Shown here: in pieces, positions 1 to 8,121 of the stretch
How positions within the stretch are numbered: position 1 is the stretch's first letter
Layout: each line of letters starts with the position of its first letter
NCBI RefSeq assembly: GCF_019933235.1
Contig: NZ_CP082945.1
Span: forward strand, 1,674,001 to 1,738,000
DNA: 64,000 nt
Source: Streptomyces angustmyceticus
GTDB taxonomy: Bacteria; Actinomycetota; Actinomycetes; Streptomycetales; Streptomycetaceae
Direction of reading: 5' to 3'
Notes under the pieces: model-generated
The model's input: only the letters and a program-made list of their open reading frames with translations
The model's database searches: none
Told to the model about the DNA's origin: nothing
Translations under genes and position numbers: made by a program

Positions 1-70
1 GCCGTTCGTCGCCGGTGACCTTGGCGGGCGGCCCCGCGGGGACCGGCGTGGGTGCGTCGGTGTGGCTCAT
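1..70 (-). CDS. 5' end of a gene following the binding-protein genes, probably ABC transporter permease (partial)
   Basis: Only the first 23 codons lie in the window; the protein begins MSHTDAPTPVPAGPPAKV. The ATG overlaps the TGA of the upstream binding-protein gene by four bases (ATGA), so it is translationally coupled and belongs to the same operon. A Pro-rich hydrophilic N-terminus is common in actinobacterial sugar ABC permeases, and a permease or ATPase is what should follow two binding-protein genes. The identity is inferred from position only; no transmembrane segment is visible yet. Confidence 0.5.
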   Translation of the reverse strand, partial: MSHTDAPTPVPAGPPAKVTGDER

Positions 71-1080
71 CGGGTCCCCCGCTTCGTGTACTCCTGCAGC
101 GCGGCGGCGTCCTTCTTGGTGATCACCTGGGGGCCGGTGAGCACCGGCTTGCCGCCGCCGAGGACGTCGGAGTTGTACTTGTACAGCCACAGCAGGTCGA
201 CGGCCTCGTAGCCCTGGAGGTAGGGCTGCTGGTCGACGGCGAAACCGAGGGAGCCGTCCTTGAGACCCGTCGCGACCTGGGCGTTGAGGTCGAAGGTGTC
301 GATCTCGGCCTTGCTGCCGGCCTGCTCCTTGGCCTTGACGGCGGTGGGGGCGAACGGCGCGCCGAGCGTGACGACGGCGTCGATGGAGCTGTCCGACTGG
401 AGCTTGGACTCGATGGAGGACTGCACGTCGGGCATGTTGGTGCCCTCGACGTAGAGCTTCTGCAGATCGCCCTTGAAGGTCTTCTCGGCGCCGTCGCAGC
501 GCTGCTCGTGACCGACGTTGCCCTGCTCGTGCAGGACGCACAGGGCCTTCTTCCGGCCGCGCTTGTTCAGCTCCTCGCCGACCGCCTCACCGGCCACCGT
601 CTCGTCCTGCCCGATGTGGCTGAGCGCGCCGAAGGCCTTCGACGCCTCGGCGCCGGAGTTCACCGTGATCACCGGGATGCCGGCCTTCTCGGCCTTGGCG
701 ATCACGTCCTTCATGGCGCTGGGCTTGGCGAGCGAGACGATCAGCCCGTCGACCTTCTGGTCGATGTAGGACTGCACCAGCTCGCTCTGCCGCTGGGCCT
801 CCTTGTCGTGTCCGTAGACGAACTTGATGTTGTCCTTGACGGCGGCCTGCTGGGCGCCGTTCTGGACGATGTCCCAGAAGGTGTCGCCGTCTCCCGAGTG
901 GGTGACCATCGCGAACGTCCACCTGGGGGTGTTCACCGCGGCCTTGCCGCCGGCCGCCCGGCCGGCGCGCTCCTGCTCGGCGCGCAGCCCCCCGGTGCTG
1001 CTGCACCCCGCCAGACTCACGCCGAGCACCGCCGCCAGCACGGCGCCGACGACGCGTCCCCTTCTCCGAACCCGTGCCAC
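67..1080 (-). CDS. Sugar-type ABC transporter substrate-binding lipoprotein (copy 1)
   Basis: Predicted 337-residue lipoprotein of the periplasmic-binding-protein 4 (ribose/inositol-like) class that captures a ligand outside the cell for an ABC importer. A basic start and hydrophobic stretch end in the lipobox LAGC near residue 25. The body has the class signatures GDGDTFWDIVQNG, YIDQKVDGLIVSLAKP, IPVITVNSG, GQDETVAG and FAVDQQPYLQGYEA. The GTG at 1080 is chosen because it gives a compact signal peptide and is preceded by GGGAAGGGCGAG; an ATG at 1257 in the same frame would add about 59 low-complexity residues. It is a close paralogue of the gene just upstream. Ligand unknown. Confidence 0.85.
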   Translation of the reverse strand: MARVRRRGRVVGAVLAAVLGVSLAGCSSTGGLRAEQERAGRAAGGKAAVNTPRWTFAMVTHSGDGDTFWDIVQNGAQQAAVKDNIKFVYGHDKEAQRQSELVQSYIDQKVDGLIVSLAKPSAMKDVIAKAEKAGIPVITVNSGAEASKAFGALSHIGQDETVAGEAVGEELNKRGRKKALCVLHEQGNVGHEQRCDGAEKTFKGDLQKLYVEGTNMPDVQSSIESKLQSDSSIDAVVTLGAPFAPTAVKAKEQAGSKAEIDTFDLNAQVATGLKDGSLGFAVDQQPYLQGYEAVDLLWLYKYNSDVLGGGKPVLTGPQVITKKDAAALQEYTKRGTR

Positions 1081-1280
1081 GAGGACTCGCCCTTCCCGCT
1101 GATGCTGCCGTATCGACCGCGTTGGTTGCCTGCTCGACTGCGTTGCCTGCCCGCGCCGGCCGGACCGGGCGCGCGCGGTGCCGTGCACCGGCTCCGGCAC
1201 CGGCCGACCGGGCGCAACCGGCCAAGTATCCGTTACCAGTGATCTGTCCCGGTTCATCGGGTCCCGTCTTCCCTGTGGCC

Positions 1281-2303
1281 TCACCGGGTGCCCCGCCCGG
1301 TGTACTCGGTCAGCTTCGGTACGTCCTCGCCGGTGACCAGCGCCGGCCCGGTGAGCACCGGACGGCCGCCGCCGAGCACATCGGCGTTGGCCTTGTGGAG
1401 CCAGAGCAGGTCGACGGCCTCGTAGCCCTGGAGGTAGGGCTGCTGGTCGACGGCGAAGGTGACGTCCTTGGCCTTGAGCAGCTTGACGACGGCGGAGTTC
1501 AGGTCGAACGTCGCGAGCTGCGCCGCGCTGCCCGCCTCCTCCTCGGCCTTGACGGCGATCGCCGCCATCGGTGCGCCGAGGGTGACGACCGCGTCGATGT
1601 CCTTGTCGGACTGGAGCCTGGCCTCCACGGACGACTGCGAGGCCGGTGCGTTGGTGCCGTCGACATCGAGGTTCGCGACCTTCCCGTGGAAGGTCTCGCG
1701 GACACCGGCGCAGCGGTCCTCCAGCGACACGTTGCCCTGCTCGTGGACGACGCAGAGGGCCTTCTTCCGGTGCCGGCGGTTCAGCTCGTCGCCGACCGCC
1801 CGCCCCGCCACGGACTCGTCCTGCCCGATGTGCGTCAGCGCCCCGTACGCCCGGGAGAACTCGCCGCCGGAGTTGATGGTGATCACGGGTATGCCCTGCG
1901 CCACGGCCTTGCGGACGGCGGCCTTGACGGCCTGCGGCTTGGCGAGGGTGACGATCAGCCCGTCGACCTTCTGGTCGATGTACGACTGGATCAGCGCGGC
2001 CTGCTGGGCGCCCTCCTTGTCGTGCGCGTACAGGAACTTCACGTTGTCCTTCGCGGCGGCCCGCTCGGCGCCGTTCTGCACGATGTCCCAGAAGGTGTCG
2101 CCGTCGCCGGCGTGGCTGACCATCCCGATCGTCATGCGCGGGGTACTGGCGCCCTTGCCGGACCCGGCGGCCGCGCCCGCGGCGTCCTGCCCGCCGGCGG
2201 CGGCGCACCCCGTGGCCAGGGCGGCGGTGGTCAGTAAGGCGGCGGCGGTGCGCACCGTGACGCCGCGGACAGTGAGGGGACCAGCCGTACGCACGCCGAT
2301 CAT
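1281..2303 (-). CDS. Sugar-type ABC transporter substrate-binding lipoprotein (copy 2)
   Basis: Predicted 340-residue lipoprotein of the same class as its downstream neighbour. It has a signal peptide with lipobox ATGC near residue 33, then GDGDTFWDIVQNG, SYIDQKVDGLIVTLAKP, IPVITINSGGE, GQDESVAG and AVDQQPYLQGYEAVDLLWL in the same order. The two proteins look alike end to end, so they probably arose by tandem duplication and share one transporter. The palindrome at 2386-2401 lies about 80 bases upstream and is a likely repressor site. Upstream in the same direction is the GntR/HutC regulator. Ligand not deducible. Confidence 0.85.
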   Translation of the reverse strand: MIGVRTAGPLTVRGVTVRTAAALLTTAALATGCAAAGGQDAAGAAAGSGKGASTPRMTIGMVSHAGDGDTFWDIVQNGAERAAAKDNVKFLYAHDKEGAQQAALIQSYIDQKVDGLIVTLAKPQAVKAAVRKAVAQGIPVITINSGGEFSRAYGALTHIGQDESVAGRAVGDELNRRHRKKALCVVHEQGNVSLEDRCAGVRETFHGKVANLDVDGTNAPASQSSVEARLQSDKDIDAVVTLGAPMAAIAVKAEEEAGSAAQLATFDLNSAVVKLLKAKDVTFAVDQQPYLQGYEAVDLLWLHKANADVLGGGRPVLTGPALVTGEDVPKLTEYTGRGTR

Positions 2304-2385
2304 CGTGGGACCGCCTTTTCTCCCGGCCGCCGGACTGCGGCTGGAGGAGTTTGTAACGGCGCGCGCGGAGCCACGTCAATGGTTT

Positions 2386-2401
2386 GTCAGAACATTCTGA
2401 C
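2386..2401. promoter_or_regulatory. Inverted repeat upstream of binding-protein operon (probable GntR operator)
   Basis: GTCAGAA-CA-TTCTGAC is a perfect 7-2-7 inverted repeat lying between the GntR/HutC gene and the binding-protein operon it probably controls. With flanks it reads TTGTC...GACGA, sharing the half-site TTGTC with the palindrome in front of the regulator itself. The sequence is seen directly; assignment to the regulator is inference. Confidence 0.6.
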
Positions 2402-2513
2402 GAGAAGGGGTCGCTCAGGGCCCTCATAGCGGGACATCGCTGCCGAAACCGCCGCGTCAGGTTGCCCCGGAGGGGGCGGCGGATCGACCCTTCCGGGCTC
2501 CCTTCAGGGACGC

Positions 2514-3287
2514 TCAGGGCCGTACGAGGAGCTGGAACTCGAAGGCGTAGCGGGAGGCGCGGTAGACGTGCGTGCCGAACTCCACCGCGCGGCCGGTGTC
2601 GTCGAAGGTGGTCCGCTGCATCGTGAGCAGCGGGGCGCCCTCGGGCTCCCCGAGCCGCTCGCCCTCCTCGGCACTCGCGGCGCGCGCGCCGACCGCCTGC
2701 CGGGCGCTGTGCAGGGTGATGCCGGCCGACCGCATCAGGCGGTAGAGCCCGGTCTCCTCCAGTGCGGCGGTCTCCAGCGTGAGCAGCCCCGCGGGCAGCA
2801 GGTTGCGCAGATGCGCGACGGGCTCACCGTGCGCCAGCCGCAGCCGCTCGACCAGTGCGACCTCGGCCCCCTCGGCGATGCCCAGCGCGGCGGCGACCTC
2901 GGCGTCGGCCTCGGCGGTGGTGTTGAGCAGCACACGGGTGGCGGGCTTCTGCCCGGCCGCCTCCAGGTCGTCGTAGAGGCTGCTCAGCTCCAGCGGGCGC
3001 TTGACCTGGCTGTGGACGACCTGGGTGCCGATCCCCCGGCGGCGCACCAGCAGCCCCTTGTCGACCAGCGACTGGATCGCCTGCCGCACCGTCGGCCGGG
3101 ACAGGCCGAGCCGGCCGGCCAGCTCGATCTCGTTGCCGAGCAGGCTGCCGGGAGCCAGCTTGCCGTGCTCGATCGCGGCCTCCAGCTGCTGGGACAGCTG
3201 GAAATACAACGGGACCGGACTGCTCCGGTCCACGCTGAACTGGACGGGGCTCTCGGCACCCAGGGCTTCTGTATCGCGTTTCCCCAC
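2514..3287 (-). CDS. GntR/HutC-family transcriptional regulator
   Basis: Predicted 257-residue repressor. An N-terminal winged helix (about residues 20-90) carries the GntR signature PLYFQLSQQLEAAI ... LSRPTVRQAIQSLVDKGLL. The C-terminal UTRA ligand-sensing domain (about 105-250) shows the typical VERLRLAHGEPVAHLRN and FGTHVYRASRYAFEFQL. It starts at a GTG. It lies upstream of and in the same direction as the two binding-protein genes, so it probably controls the import operon in response to the imported compound or a phosphorylated derivative. Palindromes in front of it (3338-3349) and in front of the operon (2386-2401) are candidate operators. Confidence 0.9.
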   Translation of the reverse strand: MGKRDTEALGAESPVQFSVDRSSPVPLYFQLSQQLEAAIEHGKLAPGSLLGNEIELAGRLGLSRPTVRQAIQSLVDKGLLVRRRGIGTQVVHSQVKRPLELSSLYDDLEAAGQKPATRVLLNTTAEADAEVAAALGIAEGAEVALVERLRLAHGEPVAHLRNLLPAGLLTLETAALEETGLYRLMRSAGITLHSARQAVGARAASAEEGERLGEPEGAPLLTMQRTTFDDTGRAVEFGTHVYRASRYAFEFQLLVRP

Positions 3288-3631
3288 GTTCGCGAGCGTA
3301 TCCGCCCGGACAGATGACGGGAAGTCCGGAGGTCACATTGTCCGGACAAGGGCGCCGGGGCAGGGGCGGCCGGGCGGACGAGGCGGCGGGGAAGCCGGGC
3401 GGACGGGGGCGGACGGTCGTGAACGGGCAGCCGGGGGGGCCGGGCGGACGGGGGGCGGCTGGGATCGCCGCATCCACGGCGCTTCCCCGCGCATCCGGGG
3501 CACCCCGGCCGTATCCGGGACACCCGCTCCGTTCTCTGATAACCAAGAACCGGCGAGCGCAGCACCCCTCCGCCCCTCCGCCCCGTCTGCCCATCCGCCT
3601 CCATCCGACCCTCCCCGAGGAGTCAGCCGGT
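3288..3631. other. Divergent intergenic region between GntR gene and VOC gene
   Basis: A 344-base, GC- and G-rich region with no convincing gene on either strand. It holds the start regions of the GntR regulator (minus) and the VOC protein (plus) and the palindrome at 3338-3349. The rest is low-complexity C/G-rich sequence in which I see no further structure. Confidence 0.6.
3338..3349. promoter_or_regulatory. Palindrome TTGTCCGGACAA, probable GntR autoregulatory operator
   Basis: TTGTCCGGACAA is a perfect 12-base palindrome about 50 bases upstream of the GntR/HutC start, where an autoregulatory operator would sit. It shares TTGTC/GACAA half-sites with the repeat at 2386-2401, although the internal spacing differs. 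A GTCCGG-rich repeat (AAGTCCGGAGG) lies beside it at about 3322. Confidence 0.55.
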
Positions 3632-4015
3632 ATGTCCGTACGTCGCGTCGTCCCCGATATCCAGTCCGATGCCCTGGAGGAAAACCGCGCGTTCTACGGC
3701 CTGTTGGGGTTCGAGGAGGTCATGAACCAGGGCTGGGTCATGACGCTGGCGTCGCCCGCCAACCCCACCGCCCAGCTCACCTTCATGACCCACGACGAGA
3801 CCGCCCCGGTCACCCCCGACATGAGCATCGAGGTCGAGGACGTGGACGCGGTCCACGCCGCCGTGCAGGCCGCCGGCGCGGACATCGTCCGGCCGCTCCG
3901 GGACGAGGAGTGGGGCGTCCGCCGGTTCTTCGTCAGGGATCCGAACGGCCGGATCGTCAATGTCCTCGCACACCGGGCACCGTCCCGCGAGAACGAGCAC
4001 GGGAACGAGAACTAG
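3632..4015 (+). CDS. VOC (glyoxalase/bleomycin-resistance fold) family protein
   Basis: Predicted 127-residue single-domain protein of the vicinal oxygen chelate fold. The pattern is typical: RVVPDIQSDALEENRAFYGLLGFEE at the N-terminus, D-x-E-VEDVDAVHAAVQAAG in the middle, and RRFFVRDPNGRIVNVL at the C-terminus. Glyoxalases, dioxygenases and antibiotic-binding proteins share this fold and the substrate cannot be deduced. ATG 3632 is chosen because GAGGAGTCAGCCGGT precedes it and the fold begins immediately; the open frame extends upstream without domain content. Convergent with the PheC-like gene. Confidence 0.85.
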   Translation: MSVRRVVPDIQSDALEENRAFYGLLGFEEVMNQGWVMTLASPANPTAQLTFMTHDETAPVTPDMSIEVEDVDAVHAAVQAAGADIVRPLRDEEWGVRRFFVRDPNGRIVNVLAHRAPSRENEHGNEN

Positions 4016-4049
4016 GCCGCCGAGGGAAGCGAGGACGGCCCCTGGCGCC

Positions 4050-4874
4050 CTACTTCATCCAGGCGTCCTCGTACTTCCGGTACGTGCCGTCATGGGTGGC
4101 CAGATGCACCCACTGGTCCACGTACTCCTGGAAGTCGTGGTCGCCGCGGGGCAGCGCGTAGGCCTTCTCGGAGAAGGAGAAGGGCTGGTCCGGGTGGAGC
4201 GAGCAGAGTTCGGGGTGGATCTTGGCCTGGTAGCGGGTCTCACCGGCGTCGGTCATCATCACGTCCGCGCGGCCCGCGATGATCTCGTCGAAGATCGTGG
4301 TGTTGTCCGGGTGGACCGTGAGCGTGGCCCGCTTGAGGTGGGCGCGGGCGAACTCCTCGTTCGTGCCGCCGGGGTTGACGACGACCCTGGTCCCCGGCCG
4401 GTCGATCTGGGCCAGGGTCCGGTACTTGTCCTTGTCGGCGCACCGCACGATGGGTGTCTTGCCGTCGGTGCGGGTGGGCTCGCTGAAGGCGACGTGGCGG
4501 GCGCGCTGGAGGGTGACCGAGACGCCGCCCATCGCGATGTCGCAGCGGCCGGCGGACAGGTCGCCGACCAGCCCGGCCCAGGTCGTCGCCACGTAACGGG
4601 GTGTGGCGTCAAGGCTCTTGGCGAGGTCCGCGGCCATCGTGATGTCGACACCGCTGTAGCTGCCGGTCGTGCGGTCGAGGTGGCTGAAGGGGCGGTAGTC
4701 GCCGGTGGTGCAGACACGCAGCACCCCGCGCCGGGGAACGGTGTCGAGGGCCGATGCCCGGCCGGCGGCGGCGGTGGTGGCCCCTCGGCCGGCCGGTGCG
4801 TGCGACACCGCCGGGGCGGCGGCGGTGACGGCGAGCAGACAGGCCAGGGCGGAGAGGGTGGCGGCGCGCTTCAT
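4050..4874 (-). CDS. pheC: Secreted cyclohexadienyl (arogenate/prephenate) dehydratase, PheC type
   Basis: Predicted 274-residue exported protein of the SBP_bac_3 fold. After a Sec signal (about residues 1-25) come VCTTGDYRPF, TTWAGLVGDLSAGRCDIAMGG, DGKTPIVRCADKDKYRTL, NPGGTNEEFARAHL, DNTTIFDEIIAGRADVMMTD and LHPDQPFSFSEKAY. These match the Pseudomonas-type PheC dehydratase, which converts prephenate or arogenate to phenylpyruvate or phenylalanine in the periplasm, better than they match amino-acid transport binding proteins. No permease or ATPase is nearby, which also argues for an enzyme. Its role in a Gram-positive exporter is unclear. Same strand as, and about 140 bases after, the KDPG aldolase gene. 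Confidence 0.75.
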   Translation of the reverse strand: MKRAATLSALACLLAVTAAAPAVSHAPAGRGATTAAAGRASALDTVPRRGVLRVCTTGDYRPFSHLDRTTGSYSGVDITMAADLAKSLDATPRYVATTWAGLVGDLSAGRCDIAMGGVSVTLQRARHVAFSEPTRTDGKTPIVRCADKDKYRTLAQIDRPGTRVVVNPGGTNEEFARAHLKRATLTVHPDNTTIFDEIIAGRADVMMTDAGETRYQAKIHPELCSLHPDQPFSFSEKAYALPRGDHDFQEYVDQWVHLATHDGTYRKYEDAWMK

Positions 4875-5016
4875 GGGGGCTCCTGTGACTCCTGGACGCG
4901 GCGGCGGGATCGCGTGATCGAAGCGCTCAGGGTGGCAGAGCCCGTGGTGCGGGTGAAGCCCCCGGCCGGCCACCGGGACGGCCGAGGAGCCGCGGCGGGG
5001 GCGAGCCGAGGGGCCG

Positions 5017-5685
5017 TCAGTCCTCGTAGAGGTCCGCGGTGCCCCGGGTCGTCGGGCGGTCGGGAGCGGCCTCGTCCAGGCGGTTGAGGAGGTCGGCGGC
5101 GCGCTTGGCCACGGTGTCGCGGTCGCCCTCGGAGAGCGCCGTCCCCATGCCGACCGCGACCGCGCCCGCCGCGATCCACTCCGGGGCGTTGTCGACCGTG
5201 ACCCCGCCCGTCGGCAGCACCGGTACCTGCGGCAGCGAGGCGCGGACCTCCGCCAGCCAGGACGGGTCGTACGCCGACGCGGGGAACAGCTTGACCGCGT
5301 CCGCGCCGAGTTCGAGCGCGCGGACCATCTCCGTCGGCGTGGAGACGCCGGGGAAGACCGGGATGCCGTAGCGGTGGCCGGTACGGATGACCTCGGCGTC
5401 GAGGCTCGGCGAGACCAGGTAGCGGGCGCCCGCGTCGACCGCCATCCGGGCCGATGCCGCGTCCAGGACCGTGCCGGCGCCGATGATGGCGTCGTCACCG
5501 AGTTCGCGGCTGAGCGTCGTCACCGCCTCCAGGGCGAAGGGGGTGGTGAGGGATATCTCCAGGCTGATGATGCCCGCCGACAGCAGGGTGTCGGCCGTCG
5601 CGCTCGCCTCGTCGTAGGTTCTGCTGCGGACGATGGCGAAAACCCGCTGCGCCAGCGCGGCCCGGGTGATCTCCCAGCGATACAC
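5017..5685 (-). CDS. eda: 2-dehydro-3-deoxyphosphogluconate (KDPG) aldolase family protein
   Basis: Predicted 222-residue class I aldolase that would cleave KDPG or KDPGal to pyruvate plus glyceraldehyde-3-phosphate. Seen: FAIVR (Arg20), SLEISLTTPF with the catalytic Glu43, GAGTVLDAASARMAVDAGA, IPVFPGVSTPTE, DAVKLFPAS with the Schiff-base Lys132, and VLPTGGVTVDNAPEW. Length fits the family. The GTG at 5685 is chosen because AAGGAAGGACGG precedes it and the enzyme fold starts at once; the frame is open farther upstream. No Entner-Doudoroff dehydratase or sugar kinase is adjacent, so the exact keto-deoxy sugar is uncertain. Confidence 0.88.
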   Translation of the reverse strand: MYRWEITRAALAQRVFAIVRSRTYDEASATADTLLSAGIISLEISLTTPFALEAVTTLSRELGDDAIIGAGTVLDAASARMAVDAGARYLVSPSLDAEVIRTGHRYGIPVFPGVSTPTEMVRALELGADAVKLFPASAYDPSWLAEVRASLPQVPVLPTGGVTVDNAPEWIAAGAVAVGMGTALSEGDRDTVAKRAADLLNRLDEAAPDRPTTRGTADLYED

Positions 5686-6056
5686 GGCAGTTCGCCGTCC
5701 TTCCTTGTCTGCGACGCGCCACGCCGGCCCACCATGACCCATGGCGGATACGGCATTTACCGGGGCGTGCCCCAGCAGCCGACCGCACATGGTCTTTTTC
5801 CGCCGATGCCCGCCCGCTCCTCGTTTCTGCCGAAACGCTACCGGGAACCACCGACAATCCTCTCGCGGGGGTGCGCCCCGTGCGCCCCTTCTGCCAAGAA
5901 TGGGGAGAAGAGGGAGGTCAAAGGGGGCGCACGGCGAAGACGCCCAGCACCGGCGCACAGCACGGCGGCGGCCGGGGTGCGTAGTGCACCCCGCCCGCCG
6001 CGGGTTGGGGGGCGGCCCCTGTCAGGGGCCGCCGCTCCGGTGTTTCCGTCGGACCG
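5686..6056. other. Intergenic region upstream of KDPG aldolase gene
   Basis: A 371-base gap. It contains the leader and promoter area of the KDPG aldolase gene and, at its far end, the terminator hairpin 6011-6033 of the ribonuclease gene. A second GC-rich inverted stretch (GGGGTGCGTAGTGCACCCC, about 5974-5992) is also present. No convincing gene. Confidence 0.55.
6011..6033 (-). terminator. Hairpin downstream of the secreted ribonuclease gene
   Basis: GGCGGCCCCT-gtc-AGGGGCCGCC is a perfect 10-base stem with a 3-base loop, 23 bases past the stop codon of the minus-strand ribonuclease gene. No clear U-run follows, as is usual in Streptomyces terminators. Confidence 0.7.
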
Positions 6057-6506
6057 TCAGCAGCCCCGGTCGACGAGGTCGAACGTCTTGTAGTGGTCGG
6101 CGGTGTAGTAGTCCTCTTCCTTCTTCTCGCCGGTGACGATGCGTCGCGCACCGCGGTCCGGCGAGCCGGGCGTGACCACGGTGAACTCGTGGTAGTAGTC
6201 CGCGCTCTGGGACGGGAGGATGCCCTCCCGGTTGTCGAAGACCGTGCCGTCCTTGGGGTACGGGTAGGGCCCGCCCTTGGCGATCAGGTCGAGGGTGTCG
6301 TGGGCCTGCGAGGGCAGCTTGGAGTAGCAGACCTTGCCGACGTCCGCGACGTGCGCGGCCGGGGCGTGCGCCGTCGCGGCGTACGAGGCGGCCGTGGGGG
6401 TCGTGGCGAGGGCGGGCGTGGCGGAGACCGCGGTCCCGCCGATGAGAAGGGCCGAAGCGAGGGCGCCCGCGGCGCCGAACCTGGTGATCCGTGGGGGGAT
6501 TCTCAT
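6057..6506 (-). CDS. Secreted guanyl-specific ribonuclease, RNase Sa/barnase superfamily
   Basis: Predicted 149-residue precursor with a Sec signal peptide (about 1-35). The mature part (about 55-149) closely resembles Streptomyces RNase Sa. It has VCYSKLPSQAHDTLDLI, then GPYPYPKDGTVFDNREG, YYHEFTVVTPG with the catalytic Glu107, Arg118 and Arg121/122 in the DRGARRI segment, and TADHYKTFDLVDRGC with the catalytic His138. Cys60 and Cys149 sit where the RNase Sa disulfide lies. It would cut extracellular RNA after guanosine. No barstar-like inhibitor gene is adjacent, as expected for an exported enzyme that folds outside the cell. Confidence 0.93.
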   Translation of the reverse strand: MRIPPRITRFGAAGALASALLIGGTAVSATPALATTPTAASYAATAHAPAAHVADVGKVCYSKLPSQAHDTLDLIAKGGPYPYPKDGTVFDNREGILPSQSADYYHEFTVVTPGSPDRGARRIVTGEKKEEDYYTADHYKTFDLVDRGC

Positions 6507-6637
6507 GCCTCCAGAATGACGCGCGTAGACATGATCCTGTCAATCCCAACGGGCCGAAGTTTTCCGGGAGTTCACAACCTCATGACTCTCAACCGCCCCA
6601 ATCGTCCCCAAATTGCGCTCACGTCCCGGCGCTGTTT

Positions 6638-6994
6638 TTACCCGGGTATTGCCCGTGGTGCGGACGGCCGCTCACGCCCCCAGGCGGCCAGCGGCTGGAG
6701 GGCGTCGTTGAGGCGCACGCCGTCCTCGGTCAGCGCGTACTCGACGCGGGGCGGCACCTCGTCGTAGGAGACACGCCGCACCACGCCGTCCGCTTCCATC
6801 TCCCGCAGGTGAGAGGCCAGCACCTTCTCGGTGACGCCCGGAAGCAGGCGGCGCAGCTCACCGAAGCGGCGACGAGGATGCTCGTGGAGCGCCCAGAGGA
6901 TCAGCACCTTCCACTTGCCGCCGATCACCTCCATCGCGGCGTCGATCCCACAAGCGTGTCCGTCCGGTGCGCCCGGCCGGTTCAGCGTCGTCAT
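6638..6994 (-). CDS. HxlR-family winged-helix transcriptional regulator
   Basis: Predicted 118-residue regulator. The HxlR signature is clear: a conserved Cys in HACGIDAAMEVIGGKWKVLIL, then FGELRRLLPGVTEKVLASHLREMEADGVVRR and VEYALTEDGVRLNDALQPLAAW. ATG 6994 follows GGAGGGG; the frame is open to 7036 but those extra residues would fall upstream of the ribosome site. It is divergent from the oxidoreductase at 7091 across only 96 bases, the usual arrangement for HxlR repressors controlling a neighbouring redox enzyme. Confidence 0.9.
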   Translation of the reverse strand: MTTLNRPGAPDGHACGIDAAMEVIGGKWKVLILWALHEHPRRRFGELRRLLPGVTEKVLASHLREMEADGVVRRVSYDEVPPRVEYALTEDGVRLNDALQPLAAWGRERPSAPRAIPG

Positions 6995-7090
6995 GCCCCA
7001 CCCCTCCGACGTGCTCGCTTCCCCCGGGGTAACCACCCACTCCCAAGTGCGTACTTGATCACCTCCGGGCCTGTGACCAGCCTAATCGGC

Positions 7091-7984
7091 ATGACACAGA
7101 ACGCTCTCGGAAAGACTTCCGTCACGCTGCTGGGCCTCGGCGCGATGGGCACCGCACTGGCCCGTACCTGGCTGGCCGCCGGCCACCCGGTCACCGTCTG
7201 GAACCGCACCCCGGCCCGCGCCGCCGCGCTCGCCGCCGAGGGCGCGCGGGTCGCGGACGGCGCCGCCGCGGCGGTCGCGGCCAACACCCTGGTCGTCGTC
7301 TGCCTGTTGGACGACACCTCGGTCGACGAGGTGCTGGCCGGCACCGACCTGGCCGGCAAGGACCTGGTCAACCTGACCACCAGCACCCCGGCCCAGGCCC
7401 GCGGCCGCGCCCGGTGGGCCCGCGAACGGGGCGCCCGCTACCTGGACGGCGGGATCATGGCCGTACCTCCGATGATCGGCGTCCCGGAAGCCGGCGGCTA
7501 CGTCTTCTACAGCGGCTCGCGGGAGCTGTTCGAGCGGCACCGGGAGACCCTGGGCGCCCCGGTCGGCACCACGTACGTCGGCGAGGACGCGGGCTTCGCG
7601 GCCCTGTACGACGTGGCCCTGCTCAGCGCCATGTACGGGATGTTCGCCGGTGCCGCGCACGCCTTCGCCCTGATCCGCAAGGAGGACATCGACCCGGCGG
7701 CGCTCGCCCCGCTGCTCGCCGACTGGCTCGTCGCGATGGCCCCGGCGGTGCACCGGACCGCCGGCCAGTTGCGGAGCGGCGACTACACCGAGGGAGTCGG
7801 CTCCACCCTCGCCATGCAGGTGGCCGGGACCCCGACCTTCCTGAGCACCGCCGAGCAGCAGGGCGTCAGCCCGGAACTGCTCAGCCCCTACTTCGCCCTG
7901 ATGCGCCACCGCCTGTCCGAGGGCAGCGGCGAGGAGGACCTGACGGGCGTGATCGACCTGCTGGTGCGCCGACCGGGCACCTGA
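7091..7984 (+). CDS. NAD(P)-binding oxidoreductase, imine-reductase/6PGDH-like
   Basis: Predicted 297-residue dehydrogenase of the beta-hydroxyacid dehydrogenase superfamily. A Rossmann motif TLLGLGAMGTALARTWLAAGH is at 11-31, with VWNRTPARA giving NADP-type Arg contacts at about 38. The C-terminal all-helical domain (about 165-297) holds the GEDAGFAALYDVALLSAMYGMFAGAAHA helix. The absence of the catalytic Lys of hydroxyacid dehydrogenases and the short TPTFLSTAEQQGV segment make it closer to imine reductases than to GlxR enzymes. Regulated probably by the divergent HxlR protein. Substrate unknown. Confidence 0.82.
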   Translation: MTQNALGKTSVTLLGLGAMGTALARTWLAAGHPVTVWNRTPARAAALAAEGARVADGAAAAVAANTLVVVCLLDDTSVDEVLAGTDLAGKDLVNLTTSTPAQARGRARWARERGARYLDGGIMAVPPMIGVPEAGGYVFYSGSRELFERHRETLGAPVGTTYVGEDAGFAALYDVALLSAMYGMFAGAAHAFALIRKEDIDPAALAPLLADWLVAMAPAVHRTAGQLRSGDYTEGVGSTLAMQVAGTPTFLSTAEQQGVSPELLSPYFALMRHRLSEGSGEEDLTGVIDLLVRRPGT

Positions 7985-8121
7985 CGTCCCGGCGGCGGTC
8001 GTCTCGCCGACGCCGGGGCGAACGGGTTGCGGCCGGACCGGAGGGGCGGCGGCACGGCAGCCGCGCCGGGCGGCCCGGGGTGCGCACCCCGGAGCCCGAG
8101 CCGCTCCCCCTGCGACGGCGT

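Noticed and set aside
6538..6543. TTGACA on the minus strand as the -35 of the ribonuclease gene
   Set aside because: The matching -10 would place the start inside the ribosome-binding site, so it is not used.
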